Of a stretch of DNA of 64,000 nucleotides, positions 10,520-21,367 are shown one piece after another (the first letter of the stretch is position 1; every line of letters begins with the position of its first letter). The translations under genes and the position numbers were made by a program. The DNA comes from Anniella stebbinsi (taxonomy: Eukaryota; Chordata; Lepidosauria; Squamata; Anniellidae). The notes beneath the pieces were generated by a model. That model was not told the DNA's origin, made no database searches, and saw only the letters and a list, made by a program, of their open reading frames with translations. The stretch lies in assembly GCA_029215795.1 (NCBI GenBank), contig JARDYH010000003.1, positions 68,456,109 to 68,520,108 of the forward strand, read 5' to 3'.

Positions 10520-10905
10520 CTCTTTCTCGCTCGTGGCAGTTTTTCTAGGCAGACATGATGGGCTTTGTCAAGTCAAGCTGTCTTTTATTGATTCAGAAAT
10601 TTCCTGATGATTGAGCATGTTTTAATTATGACTGCTTTCTGGATGTTGGTGTGGATGTATTCTGGTAGGCCCAGTTTCTGGAGGTTTTCTGTATATTTTT
10701 TTGATATGATGCCGGTGACTGATGTGACTAATGGAATAATTGTGACCTTTTCCTGTTGCCATAGTTCTTTGACTTCCATGGCCAGTGGTTTATATTTGTC
10801 TCTTTTTTCTTCTTCCTTTTCAACAACATTTTTGTCATTTGCTATGTCGATGAAGTATGTGTTTTTTTCGTTTTTTTCTTTGAACATTATGTCTGGTCAG
10901 TTGCA
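10520..10905 (-). pseudogene. RLE-type (R4/Dong-like) LINE 3' end
   Basis: The minus strand encodes about 100 open residues (10887-10585). Recognisable parts in order: NTYFIDIAND, the position where the second acidic residue of the restriction-like endonuclease lies in R2/R4-group proteins; then EVKELWQQEKVTIIPLVTSV, LQKLGLPEYI, and KTCSIIRKFL near the C-terminus. The 3' UTR reads TTTCTCGCTCGTGGCAG on the plus strand. Same family as 1386-1672 and better preserved. Everything upstream of the endonuclease C-terminal part is missing. RLE-type LINE is likely; the precise clade is an inference. Confidence 0.6.
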
Positions 10906-10910
10906 AGGTT

Positions 10911-11440
10911 ATTATTATTGTTATTATTTATTGCATTTATATACTGCCCCATAGCCAAAGCTCTCTGGGCGGTTTACAAAAATTAAAAACATTGAACATT
11001 AAAAAAAAAAATACAAAATTTAAAAAGCATAAAAACAGATTTTAAATACAATATCCATTTAAAACAACTATTCTGGGTCAAACAACAACAACAACAAAAC
11101 CCTCAACATACGCTGTTAAATGCCTGGGAAAAGAGAAAGGTCTTGATCTGGCGCTGAAAATATAATAATGTTGGTGCCAGGGGAGCCTTGTCGGGGAGAT
11201 CATTCCATAATTGGGGGGCCACCACTGAAAAGGCCCTCTCCCTTGTTGCCATCCTCCGAGCTTCCCTCGGAGTAGGCACCCAGAAGAGGATCTTAGATGT
11301 TGATCGTAGTGTTAGGGTAGATTTGTGTCAGGAGAGGCGTTCTGTCAGGTATTGTGGTCCTAAGCCATGTAAGGCTTTATAGGTTAAAACCAGCACCTTG
11401 AATCGGGCTTAGAATCATACAGGCAGCCAATGCAAGCAGG
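10911..11440 (-). pseudogene. L2-clade LINE 3' end with ORF2 remnant
   Basis: On the minus strand, about 11390-11170 translates to YKALHGLGPQYLTERLS, then a stop, then REARRMATRERAFSVVAPQL and LWNDLP, the standard L2 ORF2 C-terminus. The 3' UTR contains ATACTGCCCCATAGCCAAAG (plus strand), also seen at 40085. The stop codon marks it as dead. Its tail is the (ATT)-rich run at 10911-10935. Confidence 0.8.
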
Positions 11441-11517
11441 TATATATGTGGTATAGTGTAGAGAGACCACTCAACCAGAAACCTCACTGTCCCTGTAACC
11501 TTGGCCAGGACACCAGC

Positions 11518-11786
11518 CTGATTCACACAAATTGACAGTCCACAGTATGGGTTGTCACTGAATCATAGGTTGTTGTTACATACAAATCCTGCTCTATAGT
11601 TTAACTATGGCCTGTTAACCACTCAGGAAGTGATTGTGAACTCATGTTATTTGTGGTTAACAACCCATAGTTAAACCACAGTGCAGGGTTCGCACATAAT
11701 GACCACCCACAATTCAACAACGAGCCATGATTCAATAACAACCCATACTCAACCCATACTCTGGGTAGTCATTATATGTGAACCAG
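11518..11786. repeat. Palindromic MITE-like element (AACCCATAGTT type)
   Basis: CTGATTCACAC at the left pairs with GTGAACCAG at the right, and inner phrases such as GTTTAACTATGG and CCATAGTTAAACC are inverted partners. Non-coding; no convincing TSD. Related to 35796-36119. Confidence 0.6.
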
Positions 11787-11789
11787 GTA

Positions 11790-11920
11790 ACTTTCTCTCT
11801 GCCTATCCCTCCTCATGGGATTGTTGTGGAGATAAATGGGAGGAGGAAGCGCTATGTATGTTATGCTGAGTTCCCTGGAGAAAAGGTCGAAAATAATGGA
11901 GTGCGTAAATAAATATGTCA
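11790..11920 (+). repeat. SINE fragment (MIR/L2-tail type)
   Basis: Plus-strand 3' half of the family at 231-467: TGGGATTGTTGTGGAGATAA and a tail ending GTAAATAAATATG. The tRNA head is missing. Confidence 0.5.
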
Positions 11921-12410
11921 GTGATTTATGAAACAGTCTTATCAAATTTCTTCCTAAAGGGTATTTAGTTAATGCTACTCAGTAAGTAATTGAATGTTTG
12001 AAGAAACCATATGGGGATGTGAAAAGAAAACATGCATAACCTAACATGCAAGTCATGTGATATCGATAAGGCCTGCTTTTAATTTTCTCTTAGTGAAGAA
12101 AACCTGGCAAACCCTGCTTTGATGTGTTAAGCAGGGTGATATTAAAGGTGACTAATATACTTTGCTGCCATCACAAAATTTAAGATGCCTGTATCAAAAT
12201 CATTACAGGGGCACCAAAGAATAGCTGTCTGCCAAACACCTACCTAAAGAACTACTTCAAAGGAAATATGTTTCTGGCCAGGATGTGTGAGTGCATCAAA
12301 GAAATATAGATTACATTAAATCATAGAGAAATGGAAAAGAGAAAAAAAATGTTCTGTTGGGCAGAAATATATTAGAGAAGATGCATACAGATAACATCTC
12401 ACATTTTGTG
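11921..12410. other. AT-rich unassigned stretch
   Basis: Nothing recognised. Confidence 0.4.
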
Positions 12411-12438
12411 AAAGAGAGAGAGAGAGAGAGAGAGAGAG
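12411..12438. repeat. (GA)n microsatellite
   Basis: About 13 GA units. Confidence 0.9.
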
Positions 12439-13096
12439 TCATGCTTTGAGGAAATGTAAAGGAAAGGTACAATCACGGTAAGATAAACTGAACAAACTTT
12501 TTAAAAGCATGAAGCAGAACAATTTGTTGAAGTTGTGGGGCCTATTTTGGCCATGGAGAGGTACTCAGAGGACAAGACCAATACAAGGGCCCATTTGTTG
12601 TCGCTTTTACATTAATTTCTTTATTAGGACTTTTTTTTGAAAACGTAGGCTTGGAATCAATATTGTGTGAACAGAAGTCTACTTGTGAAATGGGATTTCC
12701 CTGTTCTCTTCTTTCCCTGCATTTCATCCAGATCTGCTCTGGAGGGTCCCCCAACCCTATGGAGCAGATTTGGGGGAGCCATGGGGGCTGCAGGGGGGAA
12801 AGGGGGAAATCCGTTCCACCAGCAGATACTCTTCCACTGGTAAAATGATTCCATTGGATGTACAGAAATACAGGACTGGCCAAAGCTGCTTTGCTGCCTG
12901 AGGCAAAGGACAAGATGCACCTTCTTCAGTCTATGTAGAGAAGTTGGCTAAATCAGTGGCTGAATCAGTAGCTGAATCTTCAACACTGGCAATGGAATAG
13001 CATCCACGAAAGGCTATATTTAGGAGGTCCAAGACCGGTTGTCTCTTACACATAGCTCTGTCCTCCAGTAGAGGGGAACAGCCAGATAGTTATTGA
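12439..13096. other. Unassigned stretch with a short dispersed-repeat scrap
   Basis: GGACTGGCCAAAGCTGCTTT plus TTGCTGCCTGAGGCAAAGG near 12873-12908 is a scrap of a dispersed repeat also glimpsed at 3845-3880 and 14490-14525. A 123-codon minus-strand frame at 12913-12542 has no recognisable domain and I do not call it a gene. Confidence 0.4.
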
Positions 13097-13664
13097 CAGG
13101 GGTCTCCAACATGGCATACTCATTTAAAAAAATATACATGGATTTGTTATATATCCATAGCAATGAATATGTATGAAGTGCCTACATATGAAAATGCAAC
13201 TTTCTAACAATTGTACATAGCCTTGCTATTTTTCTCTACCCAATCCCTTTCCTTGCTATTTCTCTTCCTTTCCCATGCCTAGCCACCTTCTTTCTCCCTC
13301 TTCCTAGCCCCTAGCCTTGCTCTTTCTCTCCCACTCAGCCCTCTATCGTGCCGGTTCTCTCAGCTCCCAATCTCTATCCTTGGTATTTCTCTCCCCCCCC
13401 CCCCCCACACACTGCTTTACCTTATTCTTTACCCACCTCCTAACTTCATGCCTTGCTCTTTCTCATCCCTCTACCCCTTTGCCATGCTATTTCCTTCTCC
13501 CTCCCAGCCTCTTTTGCCATGCTATCTCCCCCCCTCTTTTGACTAGTTAGGCCCCCACGGCAGCCATTATGTGACTAGCCTCGTCTTCCATGGGAGCCAT
13601 TTTGTAATGCTGCCCACACACTTTCCAAATGTGCCCATGGGTCCAAAATGGCTGGGGACCCCTG
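13097..13664. mobile_element. hAT-type non-autonomous element with pyrimidine minisatellite
   Basis: Left end CAGGGGTCTCCAAC; right end reverse-complemented CAGGGGTCCCCAGCC. Flanks are GTTATTGA (13089-13096) and GTTAATGA (13665-13672), matching 7 of 8. The interior (about 13230-13540) is a strongly strand-biased C/T-rich degenerate tandem repeat with recurring CCTTGCTATTTCTC-like units. No transposase. Confidence 0.8.
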
Positions 13665-13831
13665 GTTAATGAGAACAGCCTGGAAGCTGCCACTGCTGCC
13701 CCTCAGCATCTGTCACTTGAGATGGTCACCTCACTCTGCTCAATGAAAGAGGCAACCCTGTATACATATGTATATATCTTGTCACATAAGCAAGAGTAGA
13801 AACTCAATGGTAAATAGTGATATACATGGCA

Positions 13832-13920
13832 TTTTGGTGCTGCAATCCTGTGTACATGGTTACTTAGTAGTAAGCCCCATTGAACACAATGAAACATACT
13901 TCTTAGTGAACCTTCATATC
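13832..13920. repeat. Short palindromic repeat (AAGTAAGYCCCATTG type)
   Basis: GCTGCAATCCTGTGTACATG, then TAGTAAGCCCCATTGAACAC, then inverted ACATACTTCTTAGTGA. Confidence 0.6.
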
Positions 13921-15590
13921 CTTAATGTTACTTTTAGGCTGTGTTTAATGGTGGAACCCTTTCAATGTGGCAGACATAAAAAAGAAACAATAAAACAGGT
14001 AAAAAAAACTCCATAAAACCCAGCAATTACAAATAACTCCAGCAGCCAAAAATACAATTTTAAAAAGGCTGTATGTAAATCTTTCCCCCATTTTTCTTTA
14101 GGGAGCAATCCTGGCTGGCCAGTTTACTGCACAGTGTCAAGTTTCACTTGAATATCAAATTCCAGGAAGGATTGAAATGGATTCTCTTTTCCCAAAGAAT
14201 CCTTCCTCCCCCTCCAAATATCAAATTCCTTTTGATCTGTAATGTCAAAATGCACAAGGAACATCTTTATTTGAAACTGGGTATGATGTGATTTTTTTGT
14301 AAGTTAGAATTGCTCCTGTGACATTCTTAATAGGCCTTGAAGTTGTTAAGAGTATGCTCTGGTCTGGCAAGATAACGTAATTGTTATGTTAGTATGCATA
14401 ACAGACAGTGCATTTGATACAAACATTAAAGAATATGACATGTTTACAAAATGTTTATAGATACCAAAATAGGTTTCTCTTAATGGTCAGAGGCAGCCCA
14501 CGACATTTTGATGCCTGAGGCTGGAAATCCAGATGGCATCCTGACAATGGTGCAAATATAGCAGTAAACAAAATATTTGATCATTTCCTACTACACAGGT
14601 ACTTCCAACCCCCCCCCCCCCCGCCTAATGATAGGAACAGTCCCAAAAATGGGATTTTAAATTTTAAACAGCCATTCTGGCATTGTGATGATCACGTGCA
14701 GTTTCTAAATTTGGGCCAACTATAAAGAACCAATCCACAGCTTGTTTATTTTTCCTGATTCAAGATGAAGGATTGAATGTGGACTCACTGTAGAATGTCA
14801 GATTTGGAATTTTCATCTCATTTTGCGTATTGGTAAAAGGTTTTAGAACATTCTTCTGTGATTTTTCAGCCCTATTGTCAGAGTTCCATTCTCTGGGATG
14901 TCAGGGTTTGTAATTGGGTCTTTCCAATGAAAGGTTCAGATAGCATAGATACCTGCTTTTTAATTAATCAATACATATTTTAGTTATATTTTAGCAGAGT
15001 TATTATTATTTTTTACCAGATGCAGTACATTATAGACTGCCAAAAACAAAACAAAAAACAACCCACAGACATACATTTTGAAATGTTCAATTAACCACCA
15101 GAGGGAGTCCCAGGAATGCAATATAAATGTTCCAATGCTGGTATAAAAATGATATTTACATAATTTAGATTTTTTTAAAATGAAGCAATTATAAGAAATA
15201 TACAAAATAAATAATAACACACATACAAGAACACGTATACAAAAATAACAGATATGTACAAAAGCTACCTAAAATTTATCATTCTATAACAAAACAAACA
15301 CACTCCATTTTTCAATAAGCCGGTGCTCAAACAATCAATTCTCTCTTGCTCTTACATAATAAATCATTTCCATCACAATAGCAACGTCCCTATCCTGAAA
15401 AACCAACTGGACAATGGAGGGGCAATACTCTTTTTCCCATATGAAGCAAGCAGAATTTTTTGCTGCAGTCAACAGCCATATCTACATCAGACATTTCTAG
15501 ATAATTCAGAGGTTTACATAATTTTGGTCAGTAGGCTTCAGGTTCAAGCTGATGGATTTATTTTCTTCTCTAACCATCTGGCAACATATA
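13921..15590. other. AT-rich unassigned stretch
   Basis: About 1.7 kb without a recognised element apart from a poly-C run (14610-14623) and a CCTGAGGC scrap near 14510. Confidence 0.4.
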
Positions 15591-15785
15591 CAGGGCCTGT
15601 TCAGACAGGCCACTAAGCCTTTTGCAGCAAATGAGTGTGTTTAAACTGTGGTTATGTAGTCAACATGGTTAGGAATGGTTCACACTACACGCTAAGTCAT
15701 GGTTCACATGACACACTAAGCCATAATATTTAGCTCAAAATGCTTAACCACTGTGGCTTAGCAAGTCATCTGAACAGGGTCTCTG
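15591..15785. repeat. Palindromic MITE-like element (CCTGTTCAGA termini)
   Basis: Left CAGGGCCTGTTCAGAC; right reverse-complemented CAGAGACCCTGTTCAGATGA. Inner phrases CTAAGCCATAATATTTAGC and GGTTAGGAATGG match 60853-61042. No clear TSD. Confidence 0.6.
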
Positions 15786-16657
15786 AGAAATCAAAGAGTA
15801 AACCTGTTCATCATTTAAAATATATATTCTAGTTAAAAAAACACACCCAGTCATCTCATTCTCCTTTAAGAGAACAGTATAAAGTGAAGAAGAATGATGT
15901 AATGGTCCACCTTTTTTCTCTGCTATGCTCTGTCTGCAACTCTCATCAAAATGGCATAAAAGTGCCTGTGTAACTCAGAATTTAGCTGGCAATTATTCTG
16001 ATGTGGCATAGAGTGGAAGGCCTCCGTGCTATAATGACTCTGCAGTATTGAGAGCAGAAAAAGCCAGCCTGGCTTGCACCAAAATACAATCCTTCTCTTT
16101 ACGAAATCCTGAAAACTAATCATAAGCCTATTTTGCATGCATGTACACTTTTTGTCTTAATCATTATTACTATATATTACAATCTTGATGCTTTTAGTGC
16201 AAAAATAACCACAGAAACCGTGTCATGACTACTCAGTCTTCCCAGAATGATTCAGAATTCCATTATTAATGCAACTCCCTATTTTCTCATTTCTCATTTC
16301 TCCCTTAGTTATCTGGGTTATATACAGAGAATTGCTACATAAAATCCACAGATTTTTCTACCACGGCCAGGTTTACAGCAGCAGAAGCTATTCATGTTTC
16401 TAATGTTTGCCCCTGATATCATAGAACTCTGCTGAAAGTTCGTACAGAAGGCAGAAGGTTTGGGTGGTTTAAATGCTCAGTGGGCAGATAATGCAAGATG
16501 GCCCCCGCAACAGCTTATGCTTGGTCAAGTGGAGCACTTTTGAGGTATGTAAATAGCAGGTGCGCTGCTTTGCCAACTGATCCAGATTAGGAACACAGCA
16601 GGGCACAAACAGTTAAAGCCCCCTTACCATCCCATGCAAGGGCCCAAATCCCGATCC
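15786..16657. other. Unassigned stretch
   Basis: AT-rich, no recognised repeat; contains direct TTTCTCATTTCTC repeats near 16275-16300. Confidence 0.4.
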
Positions 16658-16840
16658 GGGCTAGATCTACACTACTGCTTTATAACAATATTGAACTGCA
16701 CTGATAACTGTTGAGGCATATTACACATTCCATATACAGCTTTCATAGTGTTATTTCCTGCTTTTAGTTTCACACCTCCAAATTTCATATTATACAAAAT
16801 ACAGCAACAAATGTTATTGTGTGACTTACAAGGTATAAAT

Positions 16841-17851
16841 TAGGGATGTGTATCATATTGTTCCGATGTCTGATAACGATCCGATAAGGTCGTTATCGGA
16901 CATCCGATTAACGATAACGATACTTTCCTAAGAAGACCCCATCTGATCGGATCCGAAATCTATATGTCCGATAACTATCGGATATATTGGATTTTTGGAC
17001 TGCCAGTTTAGGGCTGGCCCTCCCTCCCCCTTCCACTCACGCTCCTTACCTGCTGCCGTCCGCTGCTTCCGGACTACTGAGAACTAGGCTTTGCAGCCTA
17101 GTTCTCAGTAGAGTGACGTCACCCGGAGTGTCGTCGCTCTACGGAGAACTAGGCCTCAGCCTAGTTCTCAGTAGTCCGGCAGCAGTGGACGGCAGCGGAT
17201 GGCAGCGGGGAAGGTTGCAGGTAAGTGGGGACCCCTGGGGACCCATCCCTCCCTTCCCTCCCCCACTTGCACTCCTTACCTGTGGCCTTCCCTGCCGCCG
17301 CCGCCCTGTACTACTGCTAAACAGGCTTTCCAGCCTGTTTGTCAGTACAGAGCCTGTTTAGCAGTAGTACGGGGCAGTGGCGGGGAAGGCCACAGGTAAG
17401 GGGGGACCACTGGGGACCCCTCCCTCCCTTCCCTCCCCCGATCATGCTCCTTACCTGTGGCCTTTCCCGCCGCCGCTGCCCCGTCCTACTGCTAAACAGG
17501 CTTTCCGGCCTGTTCATCAGTACAGAACCGCGCCAAGTGATGATGACACTCGGAAAGCCTGTTTAGCAGTATTATGGGGCGGCGGGGGTGGGGGCGGGTA
17601 AGGAGTGCAAGTGGGGGGAGGGAGCATGAGTGTGGGGAGGGAGGGAGTGCCGGCCCAGTATTTTTCCTCATAGACTTGCATTGGGGGAAAGCTTTCTTTC
17701 CCTCAATGTAAACCTATGGGGAAAACACCGTAATCGGATATCAGATCTGATCAAATCCAGGTACCCCCCGATATGATTGGATCCGATTTTTTTTTATATT
17801 GGAATTTCCAATAACGATACGATATGATAATTTCAGCCGTGCACATCCCTA
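16841..17851. mobile_element. CpG-rich hAT-type element with internal hairpins
   Basis: Begins TAGGGATGTG and ends CACATCCCTA; flanks 16833-16840 and 17852-17859 are both GTATAAAT, a perfect 8-bp TSD. The empty site survives at about 36811-36825 in the paralogous MITE. Subterminal sequence is rich in CGATAACGATA-like repeats on both sides. The middle is GC/CpG-rich and holds a perfect 17-bp-stem hairpin at 17074-17111, a related hairpin around 17144-17170, and further TACTGCTAAACAGGC-type hairpins around 17303-17550, plus a TGACGTCA palindrome (CREB/ATF consensus) at 17114-17121. ORFs up to 124 codons are low-complexity and not credible genes. Confidence 0.85.
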
Positions 17852-17880
17852 GTATAAATGCACAAGAGGGATATAGCATT

Positions 17881-18174
17881 AAACTCTGGAATTCACTACC
17901 ACAAGGTGATGGCCACCAATTTGGATGGCTTTAAAAGGGGGTTGGATAAATTCCTGGAGGAGAAAGCTATCAATGGCTACCAGTCCTGATGGCTAAGTGC
18001 AGCCTCCTGCATCAGAAGCAGTAAGCCTGTATACACCAGTTCTTGGGGAACATGGGTGGTTATTGGGGAACATGGGTGGTCCTGCTTGTGGTCCCCTGGT
18101 CGACAGCTGGTTTGCCACTGTGTGAACAGAGTGCTGGACTGGATGGCTCCAGCATGAGTCTTCTTATGTTCTTA
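17881..18174 (+). repeat. CR1/L3-type LINE 3' end
   Basis: Plus-strand 3' end: GGATGGCTTTAAAAGGGG, CTATCAATGGCTACCAGTCC, and the terminal TCTTCTTATGTTCTTA. It is the reverse of minus-strand copies at 19351, 45684, 56813 and 60048. A 20-bp local tandem duplication (GGGGAACATGGGTGG twice) sits at about 18043-18080. 5'-truncated and non-coding. Confidence 0.8.
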
Positions 18175-18242
18175 TTGCCATAATGGGATCGTAATGATGT
18201 GACACAAGGTGTAGATCTGGCCCAGGTCTTCTGTGCTTGAAT

Positions 18243-18282
18243 TGAAGAAGAAGAAGAAGAAGAAGAAGAAGAAGAAGAAGAG
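18243..18282. repeat. (GAA)n microsatellite
   Basis: About 12 AAG/GAA units. Confidence 0.9.
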
Positions 18283-18457
18283 CGGTTTGATCCTGAGAAG
18301 GTTCATACATTTGCTGGTTGTCATGGCCTAAAGGTGAGCAATGAGGGGGATCTGTAGTGACAGGTGCAGCTGGTGTGGTGCACATGCAACCATGTGGCCC
18401 TTGCACAGAGGCCTCTCTAGGAACCTATGCTGGATGATGCCATCAGCGCCCCTGGAG

Positions 18458-18595
18458 CAGGGTTAGACAACCTGGCATCTTCCAGATGTGTTGGGACTAC
18501 AACTCCCAGAATCCCTGAACACAGGGCATGGTGGCTGAGGCTTATGGGAATTGTAGTCCAAAACACCTGGAGGTCACCTGGCTGCCTGGCTCCTG
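18458..18595. mobile_element. Palindromic hAT-type MITE (CCAGATGTGTTGGGACTA type)
   Basis: Starts CAGGGTTAGACAACCTGG, ends GGCTCCTG, and contains inverted partners GGGACTACAACTCCCAGAAT / GGGAATTGTAGTCCAAAAC. Flanks CCCTGGAG (18450-18457) and TCCTGGAG (18596-18603) match 7 of 8. Confidence 0.75.
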
Positions 18596-18603
18596 TCCTG
18601 GAG

Positions 18604-19350
18604 TCTCTTGTGCCCATTAAATACTCCCCTGTTGATCTTCAGGCAACAACTGTTTTTTTAATATCCCCAGGCTTTCCTCCCCCACTTCTGATGAAATTAT
18701 TTTCATGTTACAAATACTCAGCTGTTTTATCCTTGTGCTGTCATTATTGTTTGTAGATTTAACTGTTTTCAGAATCTCTGACATTGAAAATCCTTAAACT
18801 AAAAGTCAGGGGAAACAAATAAACAAATGAATGATTGATTGAATGGGGTGGGGGTGGGGAAAACGACCTGCACCTTGTCATTGGCATGGCTCATTTTAAG
18901 GGGTTACACAAATGCTTAAATAAAATCCTAGTTTCTTTCCCCCACAAACATTAATTTCATGGAACTTAGTTCAGTTAAATCAATATATTTTATGTTTATA
19001 TTTCCACGGTGCTCATGGTACTTTGGAAGGCATCTTTACAATTCCTTTTACTACTTTACATTACAAAGGGAAGGCTATCATGCTGGCCTCTGTGGGATGG
19101 AATTGGTGTGTCTGCATTTCTTTGCCTTTTGAATTTTATTTCACCTTGGATATACACAAAAATATTGTGCTACATCTGGATATAAAGGTGCAATGTTGTC
19201 TTTTGCTTCAACACAGTGCCAAGAACAGTCAGTCCTCTGTTTGAAGGGCAGTTCTATTCAAATCTGATTTAACATCAAAGAACCATAAGGAGGGAGATCA
19301 CGGGCCTTGAAGTTGCTCTTCAACAGCTAACAGGTACATGGGTCACCTAA
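18604..19350. other. AT-rich unassigned stretch
   Basis: No repeat or gene recognised. Confidence 0.4.
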
Positions 19351-19665
19351 GAACATAAGAGTAAGTTGGATCAGAACAAGGGACTATCTAGTCCATCATT
19401 CTATTCACACAGTGGCCAATCAGCTGCTTGTGGGAACCCCACAAGTAGGACCTGAGTGCAACAGCACCCTCATGCTCATGTTCCCCAGCAACTGGTGTAC
19501 ATTGATATACTGCCTCTGATACTGGAGGTAGCTCTTAGCCTTCGGCACTAGTAACCATGAATTTGTCTAATCCCCTTTTAAAGCCATCCAAATTGGTGGT
19601 AGAAAATTCCATAGCTTAACTATGGGCTGTGTGAAGAAGTACTGCCTTTTATTTGTCCCGAATCG
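19351..19665 (-). repeat. CR1/L3-type LINE 3' end
   Basis: Starts TAAGAACATAAGA (the reversed 3' terminus) and continues GTGGCCAATCAGCTGC, AGCCATCCAAATTGGTGG, GTGTGAAGAAGTACTGCC. Non-coding 3' UTR-type sequence, 5'-truncated. Confidence 0.8.
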
Positions 19666-20180
19666 CCTGGTCACAATCTTCCCCACAGTTCTATCCCACT
19701 GTTTCTATTTTAATTCTAATAATTATTTCTAAATTTGCATCTATACTTGTATATCAGGATATGCAAATTTCATGCAAATCAGCACCCTCTTCTTTCTATG
19801 TAATGATGCATTCCCTCTTTTTTTTAGTGAGACATGTGACCACCACCTTATATGGAGTCTTGATTATCCTCATACACACACAGCCTGCAATAAGCTATGG
19901 TGGATTTTGAGGAAACTGGTACCATTGGCTATGATAATTCAGCCTTTGACCTAATGCTTTTAAGACCTTGCTTCTAAATCCTCTTTTGTAGGAATACTAT
20001 GTAAATATTTGTTATTTGAGACCATAGTTTTAAAGCAAGCAAGCAAGAATTATTCTGCTTTTTAACATCCCTCTGTGCAATTGGGAATGGAAGATCCTCA
20101 ATGACTTTGAGGATATGTACTGTATCTACTTTCACTTTTTCACAGAATTGAGATCTACACAAAGTTCTACACTACACAAT
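19666..20180. other. AT-rich unassigned stretch
   Basis: No recognised features. Confidence 0.4.
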
Positions 20181-20405
20181 GGCTGCATTCAGACAACACA
20201 ATAATCAACTGTGGGGGGGAAACAATTGTCAGTTGTATTGACTATCATGTCGTCCGAACGCCGCCATAGTCAGCTCAGCGCTGATCCTAATCCACACCAC
20301 GGTTGATTATTTATGACCATGTTGTGTGGGGAGTACCCCCTAGATGAACAACTGTAAAGTTGCTTATTACCCCACCATTGACTATTGTGTTGTCTGAATG
20401 CAGCC
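20181..20405. mobile_element. MITE-like element (GGCTGCATTCAGACAACAC termini)
   Basis: Perfect terminal inverted repeats GGCTGCATTCAGACAACACA / GTGTTGTCTGAATGCAGCC. A paralogue at 33127-33347 shares the interior (TCAGCGCTGATCCT, CATGTTGTGTGGGGAGT) but has slightly different termini (GGCTCAATTCGGACGACAC). TSD not visible. Non-coding. Confidence 0.75.
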
Positions 20406-20735
20406 AGCGAGTATTTTTTTTCCTGCTTTTCCATTACATAACCTCTAGATGGTAGCTATATAGTGAAATAGTACAAATACAAAAGTGAAAAGCGCAGTTT
20501 CTCTCTTTCACAATTAAATACTGCTTTCCCTGGCCTAAAAAAACCCTACAAAAAGTGTTCATTAGACACAGAAGCAAAGACACAGAGAATAATGTCATCA
20601 TCTAAAGATCTCATAAACTTATGTGAGAAGAGAATGGCAAGCACACCATAAATGCCTCAAGTCCCCATTAGTTCTATGCTGTCCAAAGAGGGCCAACTTG
20701 GGTAACTAGGACATCTACCTGTGCATCACCTGCGA
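20406..20735. other. Unassigned stretch
   Basis: No recognised features. Confidence 0.4.
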
Positions 20736-20865
20736 CAGGAGCCAGATCTACACTAAGCAGGATATAATGCTTTGAAAGCGGTTTGAAAACGGTATGTGTC
20801 CTGGGCCCCAACAGTTGTCAATGCCGTTATAAACCATTATAGCGCAGTAGTGTAGATCCTGCCAG
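20736..20865. mobile_element. Small palindromic MITE (CAGATCTACAC termini)
   Basis: CAGGAGCCAGATCTACAC at the left and GTGTAGATCCTGCC at the right; the interior has inverted AAGCGGTTT..GCCGTTATAAACC-like segments. Related in its termini to 16658-18223 and 36654-36899. Confidence 0.6.
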
Positions 20866-21367
20866 GGCCATGTCAGATGACTTGGCCATAGTAGTAGTGA
20901 CAGGTTCATCACAATACATTTTGGCCTATGCAGATAATTTTCAGGGGAATACTTGATTCCAAATGTAATGGGCACCACAGTCTTAGACTGGAAATGTCCA
21001 CACTGAATTTCTGACATTGTGGGTGCTACCAAATGAGGCTTTTATGTATCATCACCCTGCTGCATTCATGGAATTATATAGGAGTGTGTGTGTCTTTCAA
21101 GCGTCACCCACTTCCACTCATATCCCTCCCACATTTTCCCACTCCTTCTTACTGCAGAAAATCCATTGGGGAGGGGGGGGGAGGCAGAATAGCTGCACAA
21201 TGCATTCTGATTGTCCATGGTATGAGCTCCCCACCACCCTGGTCTGGAAGCACCCTGAATAATTTCCTCCTTCCCATTTTTGTTATGATCAGGAATAATT
21301 TTGCAAAATTATTGCTCTCTGGGCCAATCTAGACAATTAGCAGCAGAGCCTAGTCTAGGTGGTCTGG
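20866..21367. other. Unassigned stretch
   Basis: G run at 21170-21181. No recognised repeat. Confidence 0.35.

Larger units (their letters stand above)
16658..18223. mobile_element. Small MITE (CTAGATCTACA termini) interrupted by two insertions
   Basis: Left end GGGCTAGATCTACACTACTG and right end GTGTAGATCTGGCCC are inverted partners. The uninterrupted paralogue is at 36654-36899. Alignment by eye shows two later insertions here: a 1,011-bp hAT at 16841-17851 and a CR1 end at 17881-18174. Confidence 0.7.

Noticed and set aside
12542..12913. 123-codon minus-strand frame
   Set aside because: Overlaps other frames on both strands and includes a dispersed-repeat scrap; no domain visible.
16987..17601. 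Proline/leucine-rich frames of 124 and 75 codons
   Set aside because: They are translations of the hairpin-repeat centre of a hAT element.
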